64,000 bases of DNA from positions 372,001 to 436,000 of the forward strand of contig NZ_FNFO01000003.1 in assembly GCF_900100765.1 (NCBI RefSeq), given 5' to 3'. The translations under genes were made by a program, and so were the position numbers. Origin of the DNA: Catalinimonas alkaloidigena. Its GTDB lineage: Bacteria; Bacteroidota; Bacteroidia; Cytophagales; Flexibacteraceae. Positions 51,449 through 60,465 of this stretch are shown here, piece by piece (the stretch's first letter is position 1; the number at the start of each line of letters is the position of its first letter). Under the pieces are notes generated by a model that saw only the letters and a program-made list of their open reading frames with translations, did not search any database and was not told the origin of the DNA.

Positions 51449-53335
51449 TCACTCAAGCTCATTTATCGGCCCCTCCAAATAGAATATTTTGATTTGTTTC
51501 GATCTACTATAAAGCTCCATTTTGGTAGTTTTTCTATTGAGAATCGCTTCCAGGTTTGCTATAAATGGGTCAAGAAATTCAACCATTCTAGTTCCCAACA
51601 TGAGCCTTTTTTTATGTAGATACACTTCCCAAGGGCCAAATGTTGCAGAAATTGAACTCCCCCCGCTATTTACATCTGAGAGTCGTTGTACTCCATCTTC
51701 TTCAAAGTCTATCGTTGAAGTTAAGGGCCCATCCCACCTGTAAAGAATGGGCTCTTTACGAATTGATGCTAAGACATTATTGAGTATATCCAGATTCTGC
51801 TCATTACTCACAGCTTCTGAATGCATATTGCGAAACTGAACTTCATAATGATCTTCGATCTCCTTTAACTTTTTGAAGTATGCCAAATAATGGTCAGCAT
51901 ATTCTACCATATGCTGCATTTTCTGCATTGCTTCTCTATAAGTACTTCCATCTTCGAAGTGAAGAGTAAAGGTATTTCCTGAAGCTAAGTGTTTAAGAAG
52001 ACTATATATTTCTATCTCGTCTTTCGTTTTCGTGAAGATCTCACTGTGGCGAAATAAAAAATGAATTTTGCTAAACTCTTCGCTCTCTTTTAATTGAATT
52101 TTGAAAACTGCCTCTTTGTATTCAAGCTTCAATTCGATTAGATGCTTTGACCCATACAGCCTTCCTACTAGATCAGACAATGCGAATTCTATCCCGAAGT
52201 TGATGTCAAACTTCAATAGTTTCTTCGGTATAGCTTGAAATTGCAGCTTGCCTAATCCTGATTCACGATCCTTGATTTTAATACCTGCGATCGATAAGAT
52301 TGCATGCAAAATCTTGTCTTCTGGCACTTCGAAGTCGCCAAATACCTTTCCGGAAATAAACTCTTCAAACTTTTCCTGAAATTCATTATCACCATCTTTC
52401 AAGGTAAAAATCAGATTACCTTCAACTTGGTTACTCCTTCCTGTCAGTGATTTCAAAGAAAACCCGTTCTCTTCCGCGCCTATCTCTGTATAAACTCCTC
52501 GCGTTGCACAAAACTTCATGAAGGTGTCAGAGGATACTAACCCATCTCGCAGGTCATCAGCTATATTTCGATTAACATTTTCTAACAGCTCGTCAATTAT
52601 TTTTTCTCCAGTCGAATCAATGTATGTAATGTTCTTTTTAGCTAAGTCAATGATCTTCGCTTGTGACATACTTGGAGCCACGAAAAATGATTCTCTCTGA
52701 TTTGGCCCAAGTGCCGCACAGATATCATCGAAGAGAGTTTCTACATTAGGATCTTCCAAAGTATAGCCTATAAAAAGCAATGTCTTGGTAGCCATCACAC
52801 TCTTGATATAGCTCCAGTAGACGCTATTGTCTCGATCTGAAAAGAATCGATTGTAGTCTTTCCTAGTGATCAGTATTGTAGCGAGGTCTGACAAATCCCC
52901 ATGTATCTTGTAAATAGGTACTTTCGCCGACTTAGCATACGGAAGGTCTCCATCCCTTAAAATCAGATGGCATTGATCATCATATCCCTTTTCAAACAGA
53001 GGGTCATAATTAGTGGTGATGATTTCCTTGAAGTGCGGTATACTGGCGATCTTTTCATGATATTCTATTGAATCAGGAGCTTTCTGGTAGATATTTTTAA
53101 GAATTGTGTTCAGCTCATGCCTTTTGCCGTTTCTGTTTCTGACAAATTGCTCTGTCAGGTCAGGTAGAAGTGAATTTGGATCTATATATTGTTTCTCTTC
53201 CTCTGACAGTTCATGATATATACGATGAGCCAGCCCTTTGCCCGAAGGGTATCCTGCGTACATTGAAAGTCCAGCACCAGCCCAGAGGGTAACTTGTTCT
53301 TTGCGAATCGCTCTGAATAGACGCTCTTTGCTCAT
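51449..53335 (-). CDS. SIR2-domain protein, probable NADase defence effector
   Basis: A 628-residue protein, clearly AT-richer than its neighbours. The first 290 residues form a SIR2-like NAD-binding domain. GAGLSMYAG (20-28) is the nucleotide loop, TTNYD (107-111) carries N109, IHGD holds H145, and FIGYTLEDPN (188-197) ends the fold. N109 and H145 match the asparagine and histidine needed by ThsA- and DSR-type defence sirtuins that hydrolyse NAD+. The remaining 340 residues are predicted beta-rich with one helical stretch (about 465-530), and I recognise no domain; by analogy it may sense infection. No second gene is linked, so it would be a single-gene system. Placed 3' of tRNA-fMet, a common insertion locale. 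The defence role is inferred. Confidence 0.82.
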   Translation of the reverse strand: MSKERLFRAIRKEQVTLWAGAGLSMYAGYPSGKGLAHRIYHELSEEEKQYIDPNSLLPDLTEQFVRNRNGKRHELNTILKNIYQKAPDSIEYHEKIASIPHFKEIITTNYDPLFEKGYDDQCHLILRDGDLPYAKSAKVPIYKIHGDLSDLATILITRKDYNRFFSDRDNSVYWSYIKSVMATKTLLFIGYTLEDPNVETLFDDICAALGPNQRESFFVAPSMSQAKIIDLAKKNITYIDSTGEKIIDELLENVNRNIADDLRDGLVSSDTFMKFCATRGVYTEIGAEENGFSLKSLTGRSNQVEGNLIFTLKDGDNEFQEKFEEFISGKVFGDFEVPEDKILHAILSIAGIKIKDRESGLGKLQFQAIPKKLLKFDINFGIEFALSDLVGRLYGSKHLIELKLEYKEAVFKIQLKESEEFSKIHFLFRHSEIFTKTKDEIEIYSLLKHLASGNTFTLHFEDGSTYREAMQKMQHMVEYADHYLAYFKKLKEIEDHYEVQFRNMHSEAVSNEQNLDILNNVLASIRKEPILYRWDGPLTSTIDFEEDGVQRLSDVNSGGSSISATFGPWEVYLHKKRLMLGTRMVEFLDPFIANLEAILNRKTTKMELYSRSKQIKIFYLEGPINELE

Positions 53336-53363
53336 ATTGAGTCAGCCATATTTACTTTCATGA

Positions 53364-53417
53364 ATACGAAGTATACCAGTTTTTCGAAACCACTTCGTAT
53401 GCATCATTTGCATACGA
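53364..53417. promoter_or_regulatory. overlapping dyad repeats upstream of the SIR2 gene
   Basis: ATACGAAGT (53364-53372) is exactly inverted as ACTTCGTAT (53392-53400). Within the second, TCGTATGCA (53395-53403) is exactly inverted as TGCATACGA (53409-53417) around a 5-base centre. The core CGTAT thus occurs three times in alternating orientation, within 85 bases of the SIR2 start. An operator or a site-specific recombination site would both fit. Confidence 0.55.
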
Positions 53418-53549
53418 CATAACTTTGCTTAAGAAGACGATCATAAGCAAATGCTAAGATTCAAGTTATCCAAATAATTAGTTAGCTCCCATAGAATGAC
53501 TTGATCCTAGGCATAAACCAAAAAAAGTATAAGAAAGGCGTATAAAACG

Positions 53550-53585
53550 AAAAAACCCTTCATACTGGCTGTATGAAGGGTTTTT
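53550..53585 (-). terminator. terminator of tRNA-fMet
   Basis: A 15-base perfect stem (53551-53565 with 53571-53585; core CCCTTCATAC) and 5-base loop; the A-tract at 53550-53555 reads as T's on the minus strand. It begins three bases after the tRNA. Confidence 0.92.
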
Positions 53586-53587
53586 AG

Positions 53588-53660
53588 TAGCGGGGGCAGG
53601 ACTCGAACCTGCGGCCTCCGGGTTATGAGCCCGACGAGCTACCAACTGCTCTACCCCGCG
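53588..53660 (-). tRNA. initiator tRNA-fMet (anticodon CAU)
   Basis: Acceptor CGCGGGG with CCCCGCT leaves position 1-72 unpaired (C against T), a mark of initiators. The anticodon stem TCGGG/CCCGG has the three G-C pairs of initiators, with loop CTCATAA. D-stem GAGC/GCTC and T-arm GCAGG TTCGAGT CCTGC are normal. Discriminator A at 53588; CCA not encoded. Confidence 0.95.
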
Positions 53661-53670
53661 ATGTGGGGCA

Positions 53671-53700
53671 CAAAGGTAAGGAAGGTTTTTAAAAATGCAA
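53671..53700 (-). promoter_or_regulatory. promoter of tRNA-fMet
   Basis: On the minus strand TTG (53700-53698), 19 bases, then TACCTTTG (53678-53671). A divergent TACCTTTG at 53701-53708 on the plus strand faces era, but without a -33 partner. Confidence 0.75.
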
Positions 53701-53748
53701 TACCTTTGTGCTTCTTTCTAGTAAACGGAAGAAAAATTTCTAGGTTAC

Positions 53749-54624
53749 ATGGAGCAGCACAAAGCCGGATTCGTCACCATCATCGGGAAACCGAACGTCG
53801 GGAAATCCACCCTGATGAACGCCCTGATCGGCGAACGCCTGTCGATCATCACGTCGAAGGCGCAAACGACCCGCCACCGCATTTTCGGCATCATCAACGG
53901 CGACGATTTTCAGATTGTCTATTCGGATACGCCGGGCATCATCGAGCCGAAGTACGAACTGCACAAGTCGATGATGAGCTTCGTCAACACCTCGCTCGAA
54001 GATGCGGACGTAATTCTGTTCATGACCGACATCTACGAGAAGTTCAGCGAAGAGGAGGTCGTCGCCAAAGTGAACCAGGCCGAAGTGCCGGTGATGCTGC
54101 TCATCAACAAGGTGGACCAGGCCGACCAGGAGACGGTGAAGGAGAAGATCGCGTACTGGCAGGAGCGCGTCAAGGCGACGGAAATCATTCCGGTTTCGGC
54201 GCTGCACGGCTACAACCTGGAGCGGGTGCTCAACTTCATTCTCGAGCACATTCCGCACCATCCACCCTATTTCCCGAAAGACCAGCTCACCGACAAGTCG
54301 GAGCGTTTTTTTGCGTCGGAAATTATCCGCGAAAAGATTCTGCTCAACTACAAGCAGGAGATTCCTTACAGCTGCGAGGTGGTGATCGAGAGCTTTAAGG
54401 AGGCCGACGACCTGATCCGCATCCGGGCGGAGATCCTGGTCGAACGGCAGAGCCAGAAGGGCATCCTGATCGGGAAAAACGGCGAAGCGCTCAAAAAAGT
54501 GGGCATGCAGGCCCGCAAAGACATGGAAGCGTTTTTCCAGAAGAAAGTATTCCTGGAGCAGTTCGTCAAAGTGGAGCCGCACTGGCGCACCAACCGGCGT
54601 CAGCTCGACCAACTCGGCTACTAG
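53749..54624 (+). CDS. era: ribosome-assembly GTPase Era
   Basis: A 291-residue GTPase with a G domain then a KH domain. G1 is [10 protein letters not shown] (13-22), G2 has TTRHR, G3 is DTPGII, G4 is NKVD and G5 is VSALHG. The KH domain has the core [23 protein letters not shown], which binds the 3' end of 16S rRNA during 30S maturation. Normal length. It lies 103 bases upstream of der, and the two GTPases may be cotranscribed. A TACCTTTG box precedes the start at 53701-53708. Confidence 0.97.
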   Translation: MEQHKAGFVTIIGKPNVGKSTLMNALIGERLSIITSKAQTTRHRIFGIINGDDFQIVYSDTPGIIEPKYELHKSMMSFVNTSLEDADVILFMTDIYEKFSEEEVVAKVNQAEVPVMLLINKVDQADQETVKEKIAYWQERVKATEIIPVSALHGYNLERVLNFILEHIPHHPPYFPKDQLTDKSERFFASEIIREKILLNYKQEIPYSCEVVIESFKEADDLIRIRAEILVERQSQKGILIGKNGEALKKVGMQARKDMEAFFQKKVFLEQFVKVEPHWRTNRRQLDQLGY

Positions 54625-54727
54625 TTACACATCGTGCGAGGCACCGGTGCCCGACACCATGCGTGGTGAACTTTTCGGGCGCGCCGCGTGTACCTCTTCA
54701 ACCTTAACACGTTTATATCCGCCAATC

Positions 54728-56035
54728 ATGGCCAATTTAGTTGCAATCGTCGGCCGCCCCAACGTCGGCAAATCAACCCTGTTCAATCGCCTGGTGGGAC
54801 ACCGTCAGGCCATCATGGATAACGAAAGCGGCGTCACGCGCGACCGCCATTACGGCCACTCCGAGTGGATCGGCAAGTACTTTACCGTCGTCGATACGGG
54901 CGGCTACGTCGTCGGGTCCGAAGACGTGTTCGAAGGCGCCATCCGCGAGCAGGTGCAGATCGCCCTCGACGAGGCGACGGTCGTGCTGTTTGTGGTCGAC
55001 GTCGACGCCGGCATGACGGGCCTGGACGAGGAGTTTGCGCAGGTGTTGCGCCAGACCGACAAGCCGGTGCTGCTGGTGGCGAACAAAGCCGACACCACGG
55101 ACCGCCATCACATGATGGGCGAATTTTACGCCCTGGGCATGGGCGACCCGTATCCGATTTCCGCCCAGAACGGCGCAGGCACCGGCGATTTGCTCGACCA
55201 GGTGGTGAGCTACTTCCAGTCGCCCGGCGAAGAAGATCCTGACGAGGGCGTTCCGCGCATCGCGATTCTGGGCCGCCCCAACGTGGGCAAATCCTCGCTG
55301 GTGAATGTACTGCTGGGCCAGGAGCGGAACATCGTGACCGACATTGCCGGCACCACCCGCGACGCTGTGGACGCGCGGTACAAGGCCTACGGCAAAGATT
55401 TTATCCTGACCGATACGGCAGGGCTACGTCGCAAATCGCGCGTGAAGGAAAACATCGAGTTTTATTCGGTGATGCGCTCGCTGCGGGCGCTGGAAGACTC
55501 CGACGTGTGCGTGATTGTGCTGGACGCCACGCGCGGCATCGAGGCGCAAGACGTCAACATCATTTTTCTGGCCGCCAAAAACAGAAAGGGGCTGGTGATT
55601 CTGGTGAACAAGTGGGACCTGGTGGAGAAGGACACCAACACCGCCCGCGATTTTGAACGGGCCATTCAGGCGCGCCTCGAACCGATGGACTACATTCCGG
55701 TGCTGTTTGTGTCGGCCCTGACGAAGCAACGCATTTTCCAGGCGATGGAAAAGGCCATTGAGGTGTACGAAAACATGAGCAAGCGCATTCCGACGTCGGA
55801 GCTGAACGAAAAAATTCTGCCTGAAATCGAGAAAACACCGCCGCCGACCAGCAAGGGGAAATACATCCGCATCAAGTACATGACCCAGCTACCGACCAAA
55901 ACGCCGTCGTTCGCATTCTTCTGCAATTTGCCGCAATACGTAAAAGAACCTTATCAACGCTTTTTGGAGAATAAAATTCGGCAAAATTTTGATTTCACAG
56001 GTGTTCCTATCAACATCTTCTTCAGAAAAAAATAA
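54728..56035 (+). CDS. der: ribosome-assembly GTPase Der (EngA)
   Basis: A 435-residue protein from the ATG at 54728; an in-frame upstream extension lacks pattern. It has the unique double G domain. The first opens [15 protein letters not shown] with DTGGYV and NKAD, the second [15 protein letters not shown] with DTAGLRRK and NKWD. A C-terminal KH-like domain ends with [39 protein letters not shown]-type strands ([10 protein letters not shown] visible). It is needed for 50S assembly. Follows era on the same strand. Confidence 0.97.
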   Translation: MANLVAIVGRPNVGKSTLFNRLVGHRQAIMDNESGVTRDRHYGHSEWIGKYFTVVDTGGYVVGSEDVFEGAIREQVQIALDEATVVLFVVDVDAGMTGLDEEFAQVLRQTDKPVLLVANKADTTDRHHMMGEFYALGMGDPYPISAQNGAGTGDLLDQVVSYFQSPGEEDPDEGVPRIAILGRPNVGKSSLVNVLLGQERNIVTDIAGTTRDAVDARYKAYGKDFILTDTAGLRRKSRVKENIEFYSVMRSLRALEDSDVCVIVLDATRGIEAQDVNIIFLAAKNRKGLVILVNKWDLVEKDTNTARDFERAIQARLEPMDYIPVLFVSALTKQRIFQAMEKAIEVYENMSKRIPTSELNEKILPEIEKTPPPTSKGKYIRIKYMTQLPTKTPSFAFFCNLPQYVKEPYQRFLENKIRQNFDFTGVPINIFFRKK

Positions 56036-56045
56036 ATGACGAACC

Positions 56046-56075
56046 TTGAATAAGTCAGACTCGTAGCTACTTTTG
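56046..56075 (+). promoter_or_regulatory. promoter of the small lipoprotein gene
   Basis: TTG at 56046-56048, 19 bases, TACTTTTG at 56068-56075: consensus match, 25 bases upstream of the ATG at 56101. Confidence 0.75.
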
Positions 56076-56100
56076 TGTCTTACTTAACTTTCGTTTCAAG

Positions 56101-56289
56101 ATGAAAAAATTGGTTGCTCTCTTATTTGTTGGCGGCGCGCTTGCGTTCGCTGCTTGTTCAGAAGGCACTTCAACTTCGGGCGATGCCGACACGGCAACCG
56201 TCCAGGAACCCATGATGAATGCTCCTGCAGAAGGACAGAGCATGGAGGAAATGCCGATGGACACCATGACCACCGACACCACGATGTAA
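56101..56289 (+). CDS. small lipoprotein of unknown function
   Basis: A 62-residue lipoprotein: signal MKKLVALLFVGGALAFAAC with Cys 19 as lipid site. The mature part is a short acidic, Met- and Thr-rich tail (SMEEMPMDTMTTDTTM) without fold signals. It has its own consensus promoter and a strong terminator, which argue that it is a real, independently expressed gene. Small Met-rich lipoproteins can relate to metal handling, but nothing here proves it. Confidence 0.75.
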   Translation: MKKLVALLFVGGALAFAACSEGTSTSGDADTATVQEPMMNAPAEGQSMEEMPMDTMTTDTTM

Positions 56290-56308
56290 TCATCTTATCT
56301 TCCTACAA

Positions 56309-56346
56309 AGAAGCCCCGCCTGTTGCACAGACGGGGCTTTTCTTTT
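56309..56346 (+). terminator. terminator after the small lipoprotein gene
   Basis: A 13-base stem (56311-56323 with 56327-56339, one mismatch; core AAGCCCCG/CGGGGCTT) and T-rich tail to 56346. It may also act on rpiB transcripts from the other strand. Confidence 0.88.
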
Positions 56347-56364
56347 TAAGCGACGTATCGTGGT

Positions 56365-56802
56365 TTACACGCAGGCGATCTTGCCGATCCGGCGTGCGTG
56401 CCGCCCGCCTTCGAAAGCAGTATCCAGAAAGGTCTGCACCATTTCCAGCGCCGTGGCTTCGCTGACGAATCGGGCCGGAATGCACAGAACGTTAGCGTCG
56501 TTGTGTTGACGCGTCAGGGCGGCAATCTCGGAGGTCCAGCACAGCGCTGCCCGAATGCCCTGGTGTTTGTTGGCCGCAATGGCCACTCCGTTGCCCGTAC
56601 CGCAGATCAGCACCCCTAACTCGACCGCACCATCCTCGACCGCACTGGCGACGGGGTGGGCAAAGTCGGGATAGTCGACCGAATCTTCGCTGTAGGTGCC
56701 TTTGTCGACAACTTCCAGATGGCGTTCGTTCAGCAAGGCCACTACTTTTTCTTTCAGGGCAAAACCGGCGTGGTCAGCACCGATGGCTATTTTGGTAAAC
56801 AT
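56365..56802 (-). CDS. rpiB: ribose-5-phosphate isomerase B
   Basis: A 145-residue RpiB/LacAB-type isomerase linking ribose-5-P and ribulose-5-P. IAIGADHAGFALKE opens the fold with the conserved histidine. GTYSEDSVDYPDFAHPVA is the substrate loop, and LICGTGNGVAIAANKHQGIRAALC carries the catalytic cysteine. HNDANVLCIPAR follows, with GGRHARRIGKIA at the end. Normal length. Five bases separate it from tatC upstream. Confidence 0.96.
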   Translation of the reverse strand: MFTKIAIGADHAGFALKEKVVALLNERHLEVVDKGTYSEDSVDYPDFAHPVASAVEDGAVELGVLICGTGNGVAIAANKHQGIRAALCWTSEIAALTRQHNDANVLCIPARFVSEATALEMVQTFLDTAFEGGRHARRIGKIACV

Positions 56803-56807
56803 GGCGT

Positions 56808-57680
56808 TTATATTTCAGTTTTTTCAGGTACTTCAGCATCGTCCCGCACTTGCAGGGCGCTGATCTGTTTTTCTACTCGCTTGCGCACCACTACGGCCGA
56901 GATGCGGATGCCCACTTCGTAAAGCAACAGCAGAGGCAACGATACCATGATCTGGCTGATGACATCCGGTGGTGTGATGACGGCCGAGACGACCAGGATC
57001 ACCACCAGCGCGTGGCGACGGAAGTAGCGCAACGTGATGGGCGTAACCACGCCCACCTTCGACAGCACATAAATGACGACGGGCAACTGGAACATCAGGC
57101 CGCAGGCCAGTACGATCATGGTCACCGTCGAGACGTACGACAGAATGTCGAACTCGTTCAGGATGCTTTCGTCGACCTGGTAGTTGGACAGGAAGTTGAC
57201 CGAAATGGGCGTGACAATGAAATACCCGAAGGCAATACCCGTCATGAACAGCAACGTCACCCAGAACACGGCACCGGTCGTCATTCCTTTCTCGTGGTCG
57301 TACAGGCCGGGTCGTATGAATCGCCACAATTCCCAGAAGGCATACGGAAAAGCGCAAATCAGCCCAACGACAAACGAGGTGGTCAGGTGCATCGAAAACT
57401 GACCCGTCATGGTCCGGCTCTGGATCACAAACGGCAGTTTGTCCATGCAAAGCGCCTCGGACCCCATCAGGTTGCCCAGTTTGCAAAACATGCGGTACGT
57501 CCAGAAATCGGTACGCGAAGGCCCCAGGATCAGGTCGTGAAAGATCAGTTTCTTCGAAACGAACGCCAGGATGGAAAACACCCCGATGGCCAACCCGGCC
57601 CGAATCAAGTGCCACCGGAGTTCTTCCAGGTGGTCGATGAACGACATCTCTTTGCTATCCAACGAATCCTCGTTCCTCAT
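56808..57680 (-). CDS. tatC: Sec-independent translocase subunit TatC
   Basis: A 290-residue membrane protein with about six helices. Marks include the N-terminal FIDHLEELRWHLIRA, the periplasmic loop after TM1, FVVGLICAFPYAFWELWRFIRPGLYDHEK, and the fifth-sixth helix region RRHALVVILVVSAVITPPDVISQIMVSLPLLLLYEVGI. TatC forms the receptor for twin-arginine signal peptides. The first periplasmic loop is longer than in E. coli, as usual in Bacteroidota. tatA is not adjacent. Likely in one transcript with rpiB. Confidence 0.95.
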   Translation of the reverse strand: MRNEDSLDSKEMSFIDHLEELRWHLIRAGLAIGVFSILAFVSKKLIFHDLILGPSRTDFWTYRMFCKLGNLMGSEALCMDKLPFVIQSRTMTGQFSMHLTTSFVVGLICAFPYAFWELWRFIRPGLYDHEKGMTTGAVFWVTLLFMTGIAFGYFIVTPISVNFLSNYQVDESILNEFDILSYVSTVTMIVLACGLMFQLPVVIYVLSKVGVVTPITLRYFRRHALVVILVVSAVITPPDVISQIMVSLPLLLLYEVGIRISAVVVRKRVEKQISALQVRDDAEVPEKTEI

Positions 57681-57733
57681 TAGCTCTAGTCATAAAAGTA
57701 GGATACCTGTTGCGCGCACGTTTGGAACGTGCA

Positions 57734-59029
57734 TTACGCCTGAAACAGGGGGTAGTCACCCATCCACTGATTAATTTCTTCTTTGACGGCACTCAGCTTG
57801 GCGTCGTCGTCGTGGTGCATCAGCACCGTATCGATGTACTCCACAATGCGCGCCATGTCGCTCTCTTTCAGGCCGCGGGTAGTCGCCGCTGCCGTGCCGA
57901 CCCGCATCCCCGACGTGACGAACGGCGACTTGTCGTCGAACGGCACCATGTTTTTGTTGATGGTGATGTCGGCTTTGATCAATGTATTTTCGGCCAGCTT
58001 GCCGGTCAGTCCTTTGGAGCGCAGGTCGATCAGCATCATGTGGTTGTCGGTTCCGCCCGAAATGATGGTGTAGTCACGGGCCACAAAGGCTTTCGCCATG
58101 GCCGCGGCATTCTGCTGTACCTGGCGCACGTAGTCGCCGTAGGCGTCGGACAAGGCTTCGTGGAAGGCCACCGCCTTGGCCGCGATGACGTGCTCCAGCG
58201 GACCGCCCTGCGTACCGGGGAATACTCCCGAATCGAGCAGCGACGACATGGAACGCAGTTCACCTTTCGGGGTTTTCAGGCCGAACGGATTGTCAAAATC
58301 TTCGCCCATCATGATCATCCCGCCCCGCGGGCCGCGCAGCGTTTTGTGCGTTGTGGTCGTCACGATGTGGCAATGTTTCAGCGGATCGTTCAGCAACCCT
58401 TTGGCGATCAGGCCGGAAGGGTGCGAAATGTCGGCCAGCAGCAGGGCGCCAATCTGGTCGGCCATGGCACGCAGGCGTTCGTAATCCCAGTCGCGCGAGT
58501 AGGCCGAGGCCCCGCAAATGATCAGCTTCGGCTTCTCTTTCACGGCCGTAGCTTCCACTTTGTCCCAGTCGATCCGGCCGGTTTCGGCCTCTACGCCGTA
58601 GAACAGCGGCTGGTACAGTTTCCCCGAAAAGTTGACCGGCGAACCGTGCGTCAGGTGGCCACCGTGCGACAGGTCAAAGCCCAGAATTTTGTCGCCGGGA
58701 TTCAGCACCGCCAGCATCACCGCCGCGTTGGCCTGCGCGCCCGAATGGGGCTGTACGTTGGCCCAGGTGGCGCCGAACAGTTCTTTCACCCGGTCAATGG
58801 CCAGTTGCTCGATCTCGTCGACGACTTCACATCCGCCGTAGTAGCGCTTGCCGGGCAGGCCTTCTGCGTATTTGTTCGTCAGCACAGTGCCCATTGCCTC
58901 CATCACCTGTGGCGAAACAAAGTTTTCGGAGGCGATCAGCTCGATGCCGTACTGCTGGCGGTGTTTTTCTTTCTCGATCAGATCAAAAATGCGGGCATCG
59001 CGCGTGAGAGCAGAAGATTGCGTAAGCAT
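57734..59029 (-). CDS. glyA: serine hydroxymethyltransferase
   Basis: A 431-residue PLP enzyme that interconverts serine and glycine with tetrahydrofolate. The standard stretches are [67 protein letters not shown], and the PLP lysine in [15 protein letters not shown]. The [17 protein letters not shown] stretch is next. Normal length and start. A TAATTTTG box lies upstream on its strand (59065-59072). Confidence 0.97.
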   Translation of the reverse strand: MLTQSSALTRDARIFDLIEKEKHRQQYGIELIASENFVSPQVMEAMGTVLTNKYAEGLPGKRYYGGCEVVDEIEQLAIDRVKELFGATWANVQPHSGAQANAAVMLAVLNPGDKILGFDLSHGGHLTHGSPVNFSGKLYQPLFYGVEAETGRIDWDKVEATAVKEKPKLIICGASAYSRDWDYERLRAMADQIGALLLADISHPSGLIAKGLLNDPLKHCHIVTTTTHKTLRGPRGGMIMMGEDFDNPFGLKTPKGELRSMSSLLDSGVFPGTQGGPLEHVIAAKAVAFHEALSDAYGDYVRQVQQNAAAMAKAFVARDYTIISGGTDNHMMLIDLRSKGLTGKLAENTLIKADITINKNMVPFDDKSPFVTSGMRVGTAAATTRGLKESDMARIVEYIDTVLMHHDDDAKLSAVKEEINQWMGDYPLFQA

Positions 59030-59131
59030 AAGAAGATGTAAGGTTAGTAGAGAACGGAACCCGACAAAATTACAACAAAATACGGATGCCTCGTGCCAAA
59101 CCTACGGAACAAAAAGGCAACCGGATTTCGC

Positions 59132-59848
59132 TTACGACGAGAGCGACTTGCGGATGAAGTCGGCCACTTCGCGCCAGCCTTGCCGTGTGGTGGTCAGTTC
59201 GCGCATCACCCGCAGGTAGTCGCCCACGCCCGGCCGGGCGGCCTCGGTCGGCGCAGTGGGCGGAAGGGGTTGCGGAGTGGCAGCCGCCGCGTCAGTTGCC
59301 GGCGTCGGGACGTTCTGGCCCGCGCGGGGCGTGTCGCCGCTCAACGTATCGGCCCGGTCGAAATGGCGCTGGGCGCGTTGTTTGTAGCCGCGTTGCTCTT
59401 CCAGAAGCCCCAGGTTGTTGTGCGCGATGGCGTCGTCAGGGTCCAGTTCAATGGCGTACTGATAATCGGCGATGGCCCCTTCGACGTCGCCGTAGTGAGC
59501 CCGCACGTACGCCCGGCTGCTGTAACGGTAGGGATTCTGCGGTTCGAGCGCCTGCGCCTGGTCGAGGTCGGCCAGCGCCGCCTGCGCATTCGCCTGATGG
59601 TAATGCACGATGGCCCGGTCGGCATAGTACACAGCCTGGTGCGGGGCCAGCGCCACGGCCTGATCGAAGTCGGTCAGCGCCAGCGGGAAGTTTTGCACCC
59701 GAAACGAGGCTAACCCGCGCTGGTGCAGGGCATCGGCGTGTTGAGGCTTCGCCTTTAACACCTTGGAAAAAGCCTGGTAGGCTTCCCGGTACTTTTCCTG
59801 TTGCAGCAGACGCAGTCCTTCCTGAAAAAGAGGTTCGTTCGTGTCCAT
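59132..59848 (-). CDS. TPR-repeat protein with Pro/Ala-rich linker
   Basis: A 238-residue protein from the ATG at 59848, preferred over an open upstream extension that lacks pattern. About five TPR units span residues 5-160 (for example DALHQRGLASFRVQNFPLALTDFDQAV and AHNNLGLLEEQRGYKQRAQRHFDRA). A low-complexity Pro/Ala/Thr linker follows (about 165-200), then a short C-terminal helical motif (GVGDYLRVMRELTTTRQGWREVADFIRKSL). There is no signal peptide. Likely a cytoplasmic adaptor; partner unknown. It lies 50 bases behind the GNAT gene. Confidence 0.82.
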   Translation of the reverse strand: MDTNEPLFQEGLRLLQQEKYREAYQAFSKVLKAKPQHADALHQRGLASFRVQNFPLALTDFDQAVALAPHQAVYYADRAIVHYHQANAQAALADLDQAQALEPQNPYRYSSRAYVRAHYGDVEGAIADYQYAIELDPDDAIAHNNLGLLEEQRGYKQRAQRHFDRADTLSGDTPRAGQNVPTPATDAAAATPQPLPPTAPTEAARPGVGDYLRVMRELTTTRQGWREVADFIRKSLSS

Positions 59849-59898
59849 GCCTAGCCAACACACAAAAGGAGCGATGTGTTGCATCGCTCCCCGGTTTC

Positions 59899-60387
59899 TT
59901 ATGCTTCCTCGTCGAATCGCCACGACTCCACCTGCTGGCGCGTCATGTGGGCGTTTACCCATTCGGGATCGAGCGTCATGAATTGTCGTTTGTAGAAGTT
60001 GATGGCGGGCTCGTTCCACTCCAGCACTTGCAGCGACATGCCGTTGCAGTCGTTTTCCTGCGCCACGCGGATCATCTGGTTGAACAGCGCGTTGCCAATG
60101 CCTTTGCGCCGGTGGTCTTCCTCCACAATCAGGTCTTCCAGGTAGAGGCGCTTGCCTTTCCAGGTGGAATAGCGCCAGTAATAGAACGCGGCGCCAACAA
60201 CCTTGCCGTCGATTTCGGCGACATACGCGCCGAACAGCGGATCAGACCCGAAGCCGTCTTTGCGCAACTGCTCTTCCGAGTTCTCTACCTCGCGGGGAGC
60301 TTTCTCGAACAACGCCAGTTCCTTGATCAGACGAAACAGCGCGGGAACGTCTTCGCGGGTGGCTTTCCGAATGGTGTAGTCTTTCAT
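59899..60387 (-). CDS. GNAT-family N-acetyltransferase
   Basis: A 162-residue acetyltransferase from the ATG at 60387. The opening IRKATREDVPALFRLIKELALFE is typical of the diamine (SSAT-like) branch of GNATs. Motif A is LEDLIVEEDHRRKGIGNALFNQM with the R-x-x-G-I-G acetyl-CoA loop, and CNGMSLQVLEWNEPAINFYKRQF is motif B. The resemblance to spermidine/spermine acetyltransferase suggests polyamine or thialysine substrates, without proof. It sits between serS and the TPR gene on the same strand. Confidence 0.88.
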   Translation of the reverse strand: MKDYTIRKATREDVPALFRLIKELALFEKAPREVENSEEQLRKDGFGSDPLFGAYVAEIDGKVVGAAFYYWRYSTWKGKRLYLEDLIVEEDHRRKGIGNALFNQMIRVAQENDCNGMSLQVLEWNEPAINFYKRQFMTLDPEWVNAHMTRQQVESWRFDEEA

Positions 60388-60465
60388 AGAGGGGAAGTGA
60401 ACGTAAGCTTCTGAAACATCTGTACGCAAAAGGCCGGGGGAAGTATACACGCCCACGGCCAGCGT

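Noticed and set aside
53364-53417. Resemblance of the dyads to loxP-type arms (shared ACTTCGTAT)
   Set aside because: Only nine bases agree, arm order and spacing differ from loxP, and no recombinase gene is nearby; kept only as a generic dyad.
53625-54398. 257-codon frame overlapping tRNA-fMet and era
   Set aside because: Out of frame with era, starts inside the tRNA, and lacks any pattern.
57710-59041. 443-codon open frame antisense to glyA
   Set aside because: Composition is typical of an antisense shadow of a GC-rich gene (His/Arg/Val-rich), and glyA is unambiguous on the other strand.
59185-60414. 409-codon open frame antisense to the TPR and GNAT genes
   Set aside because: Spans two recognisable genes on the other strand and shows only low-complexity Arg/Pro-rich sequence.
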